From positions 1 to 8,305 of the forward strand of contig JAUVNM010000061.1 in assembly GCA_030599705.1 (NCBI GenBank): 8,305 bases of DNA, given 5' to 3'. This document shows positions 6,927-8,305 of this stretch, one piece after another. The notes under the pieces were generated by a model. The model searched no databases. It worked only from the letters and a program-made list of their open reading frames with translations, and had not been told where the DNA came from. The position numbers were made by a program, and so were the translations under genes. The stretch comes from Gammaproteobacteria bacterium. GTDB lineage: Bacteria; Pseudomonadota; Gammaproteobacteria; UBA9214. Numbering within the stretch: position 1 is the first letter of the stretch; each line of letters opens with the position of its first letter.

Positions 6927-7268
6927 ATGAAGAAACGTCTTCTTGCCAAGCTATTGACCATCACCGTCCTGTCAGCCCTGCTCTCCATCGGTTGCGCCTC
7001 AACATCAGGCAATGGGGGATCGGGCGGCGCCTCGAAGGCCAGCCCGGAAGCCACGACAGCCATCAAGAATGCGAATGATGCCATCAAGGCCGCCAAGGGC
7101 AATGACTGGGTCTGGCGCGACACCGAGAAATTCCTGAAGCAGGCACAGGCAGCAGCGGACAAGGGTGATAATGGCGCCGCCATCAAGCTGGCCGACAAGG
7201 CCAGGTTCCAGGCGGAAGCGGCCGTTATCCAGTACAACCACGAGAAGAACAACCCACGCGGACTGTAA
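6927..7268 (+). CDS. soxK: SoxK-like SoxXA-binding lipoprotein
   Basis: A 113-residue small protein. Residues 1-22 form a lipoprotein signal with C23 in LLSIGCAS; alanine at +2 gives no inner-membrane retention signal, so an outer-membrane location is likely. After a Gly/Ser linker comes a helical, Ala/Lys-rich region (40-105) containing WVWRDTEKFLKQAQAAADKG and then LADKARFQAEAAVIQ. The WRDT...A...GD...A..LA.KA..Q pattern is what I recall of SoxXA-binding (SoxK/SAXB) proteins, which bind the SoxXA cytochrome. Its place directly before soxX supports this. SoxK more often lies between soxA and soxB, so the position is unusual. Ribosome site GGAG (6915-6918) is 8 bases before ATG. The alternative is a generic small alanine-rich lipoprotein; the motif and context make that less likely. 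Confidence 0.75.
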   Translation: MKKRLLAKLLTITVLSALLSIGCASTSGNGGSGGASKASPEATTAIKNANDAIKAAKGNDWVWRDTEKFLKQAQAAADKGDNGAAIKLADKARFQAEAAVIQYNHEKNNPRGL

Positions 7269-7285
7269 CCAGTCGGCGTTTTTTT
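7257..7285 (+). terminator. Terminator-like hairpin on the soxK stop codon (possible attenuator)
   Basis: CGCGGACTG (7257-7265) pairs with CAGTCGGCG (7270-7278) except for one G-G mismatch, leaving a four-base loop TAAC, and seven T bases follow (7279-7285). The soxK stop TAA (7266-7268) is in the loop. The structure looks like a moderate rho-independent terminator located inside the operon, 40 bases before soxX. It probably allows partial read-through, so the upstream gene would be expressed more than soxXYZ. Confidence 0.7.
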
Positions 7286-7325
7286 CGTCCCGCAAACCGA
7301 AACATAAGACCTAGGAGAAGACACA

Positions 7326-7700
7326 ATGCGGCACACCGCGAGAAGCATCATCACCACCGTGTTATCACTAGCAACCTTACTGGGTGCAATGTTGCTCACA
7401 CCGCTCCAGGCGAGCGCTGCCGATGCCACGGCCATTGAAAAAGGCAAGGCCCTTTCCGTAGACCGTAAATTGGGGAATTGCCTGGCCTGTCATGCCATGG
7501 ACGATGGAACCCTGCCGGGTAATATCGGTCCGCCACTGATTGCCATGAAAGCCCGCTACCCTGACAAGGCAAAACTGCGCACCCAGATCTGGGACGCCAC
7601 GGTAGCCAACCCGAACACGATCATGCCACCCTTCGGACGGCACCAGATGCTCAGCGAGGAGCAAATCGATCAAATCACTGAATATATCTATACTCTGTAG
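7326..7700 (+). CDS. soxX: SoxX, monohaem c-type cytochrome subunit of SoxXA
   Basis: A 124-residue periplasmic cytochrome. Residues 1-31 are a Sec signal peptide ending in ASA. The single haem site is CLACH (52-56), and IMPPFGRH (99-106) supplies the likely distal ligand M100, as in SoxX proteins. The KGKALSVDRKLGNCLACH stretch and GNIGPPLIAMKARYPDKAKL region are typical of SoxX. SoxX pairs with SoxA; the complex oxidatively joins thiosulfate to the SoxY cysteine, with electrons passing through the haems. The soxA gene is not in the window and is expected downstream. The gene has a strong ribosome site, AGGAG (7312-7316), 9 bases before ATG. It lies between the SoxK-like gene and soxY in the same direction. 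Confidence 0.95.
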   Translation: MRHTARSIITTVLSLATLLGAMLLTPLQASAADATAIEKGKALSVDRKLGNCLACHAMDDGTLPGNIGPPLIAMKARYPDKAKLRTQIWDATVANPNTIMPPFGRHQMLSEEQIDQITEYIYTL

Positions 7701-7733
7701 ACACAGCCCAGTTAACCATCAGGAGAATTTAAC

Positions 7734-8207
7734 GTGACCAGCATGAAACGCAGAATCTTTCTGAAAGGCTCCCTTGCAACGGGGGCCGCAGGCATGGCCA
7801 TCAGTGCCGGCCTGCTCACGCCCCGCATGGTACTCGCGGCCTGGCCGAAGTCCGCCTTCGAGGCCTCGACCGTCGATGATGCCGTCAAGGGCCTGTTTGG
7901 CAGCAGCACGCTCACCGGCAGTGACAAGATCAAGATCAAGGCCCCGGATATCGCCGAAAACGGTGCCGTGGTACCGATTTCGGTCACCACCGACATCGCC
8001 GACATCGAATCCATCAGTGTCGTCGTCGAGAAGAATTCCAGCCCGCTGACCGCCTCTTTCATACTGGGCGCCGGGACCGAGGGCTACGTCTCGACCCGGA
8101 TCAAGATGGGTAAAACGTCCAGCGTCATTGCCGTCGTCAAGTCCGGTGACAAGTTGTACAGCACCGGCAAGGAAGTGAAGGTCACCATCGGCGGCTGCGG
8201 CGGTTAA
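7734..8207 (+). CDS. soxY: SoxY, thiosulfate-oxidation sulfur-carrier subunit
   Basis: A 157-residue protein. KRRIFLKG (5-12) is a twin-arginine signal, with cleavage expected after VLA at residue 35, so the folded SoxYZ dimer is exported by Tat. The C-terminus is TIGGCGG, the swinging-arm motif whose cysteine (C155) carries the sulfur substrate through the Sox cycle. The PKSAFEASTVDDAVKGLFG region and later beta-sandwich strands are typical of SoxY. The start is GTG at 7734 because AGGAG (7721-7725) lies about 8 bases before it; the ATG at 7743 would be too far away. The gene follows soxX by 33 bases and precedes soxZ by 54 bases, with a hairpin over its stop. Confidence 0.96.
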   Translation: MTSMKRRIFLKGSLATGAAGMAISAGLLTPRMVLAAWPKSAFEASTVDDAVKGLFGSSTLTGSDKIKIKAPDIAENGAVVPISVTTDIADIESISVVVEKNSSPLTASFILGAGTEGYVSTRIKMGKTSSVIAVVKSGDKLYSTGKEVKVTIGGCGG

Positions 8208-8228
8208 CCGTCCGTACTGACGGTTAAC
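8203..8228 (+). repeat. 10-bp inverted repeat over the soxY stop codon
   Basis: GTTAACCGTC (8203-8212) and GACGGTTAAC (8219-8228) are exact reverse complements around a six-base loop, CGTACT. The soxY stop (8205-8207) is inside the left arm. No T-tract follows, so it is not a standard terminator. In the transcript it could act as an mRNA-stabilising or processing hairpin that sets the SoxY to SoxZ ratio. Confidence 0.75.
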
Positions 8229-8261
8229 TCATACAAAGTTCAGGCATAGAGAGGATTTATC

Positions 8262-8305
8262 ATGGCAAGCATCAAAATGCGCGCAAAGGCCAGCGACGGT
8301 GTAAC
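8262..8305 (+). CDS. soxZ: SoxZ, partial (5' end only)
   Basis: The first 14 codons, MASIKMRAKASDGV, run off the right edge. This is a typical SoxZ N-terminus, which lacks a signal peptide; SoxZ is carried through Tat bound to SoxY. GAGG (8251-8254) lies 7 bases before the ATG. Placement directly after soxY agrees with the usual soxXYZ order and makes the call firm despite the short length. Confidence 0.88.
   Translation, partial: MASIKMRAKASDGV

Noticed and set aside
6632..7447. Minus-strand open frame of 271 codons across the sox leader, soxK and the start of soxX
   Set aside because: It crosses three plus-strand genes and a regulatory gap, has no motifs, and follows GC-rich shadow composition.
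1..8305. CRISPR array, tRNA, rRNA, insertion sequence or phage genes
   Set aside because: No spaced direct repeats, cloverleaf or rRNA-like sequence, and no transposase or integrase reading frame was seen.

Overview
The window reads as chromosomal DNA of a sulfur-oxidising proteobacterium, most likely a gammaproteobacterium. The evidence is the start of a periplasmic Sox thiosulfate-oxidation operon, a RegB/RegA-type redox two-component system, a FadL-type outer-membrane channel, and a TusA-like protein beside a BepA-like M48 protease, a pairing also known from Pseudomonas. Coding regions look moderately GC-rich; the intergenic stretch before the sox genes is clearly AT-richer. The genus cannot be named from this sequence.

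Layout from left to right. (1) 1-1201: a leader with a possible RegA/RegR-type operator, then a secreted His/Met-rich outer-membrane beta-barrel protein. (2) 1219-1336: a nested palindromic repeat of REP/MITE type. (3) 1384-3223: a regB-like sensor kinase and a regA-like response regulator, 4 bases apart. (4) 3224-4812: a structured leader and a FadL-family channel, closed by a strong bidirectional terminator (4838-4869). (5) 4898-5128: a tusA-like gene on the minus strand, convergent with fadL and divergent from the next gene. (6) 5327-6790: a periplasmic BepA-like metalloprotease with TPR repeats. (7) 6927 to the right edge: soxK-like lipoprotein, soxX, soxY and the first 14 codons of soxZ.

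How the parts fit. SoxX is the small haem subunit of the SoxXA cytochrome, which attaches the sulfur substrate to the carrier cysteine of SoxY. SoxY pairs with SoxZ and leaves the cell by Tat. The SoxK-like lipoprotein probably binds SoxXA and could hold it at a membrane. RegBA-type systems sense the redox state of the quinone pool and of a reactive cysteine, so a redox sensor near energy-metabolism genes makes sense. The only RegA/RegR-like site I found lies upstream of the first outer-membrane gene, not upstream of sox.

I see no wholly new system. The most interesting points are the candidate RegA/RegR box, the terminator-like hairpin whose loop carries the soxK stop codon, the 10-bp hairpin on the soxY stop, the compensated nested palindrome, and the duplicated start region of regB. 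No gene-free stretch exceeds 300 bases.
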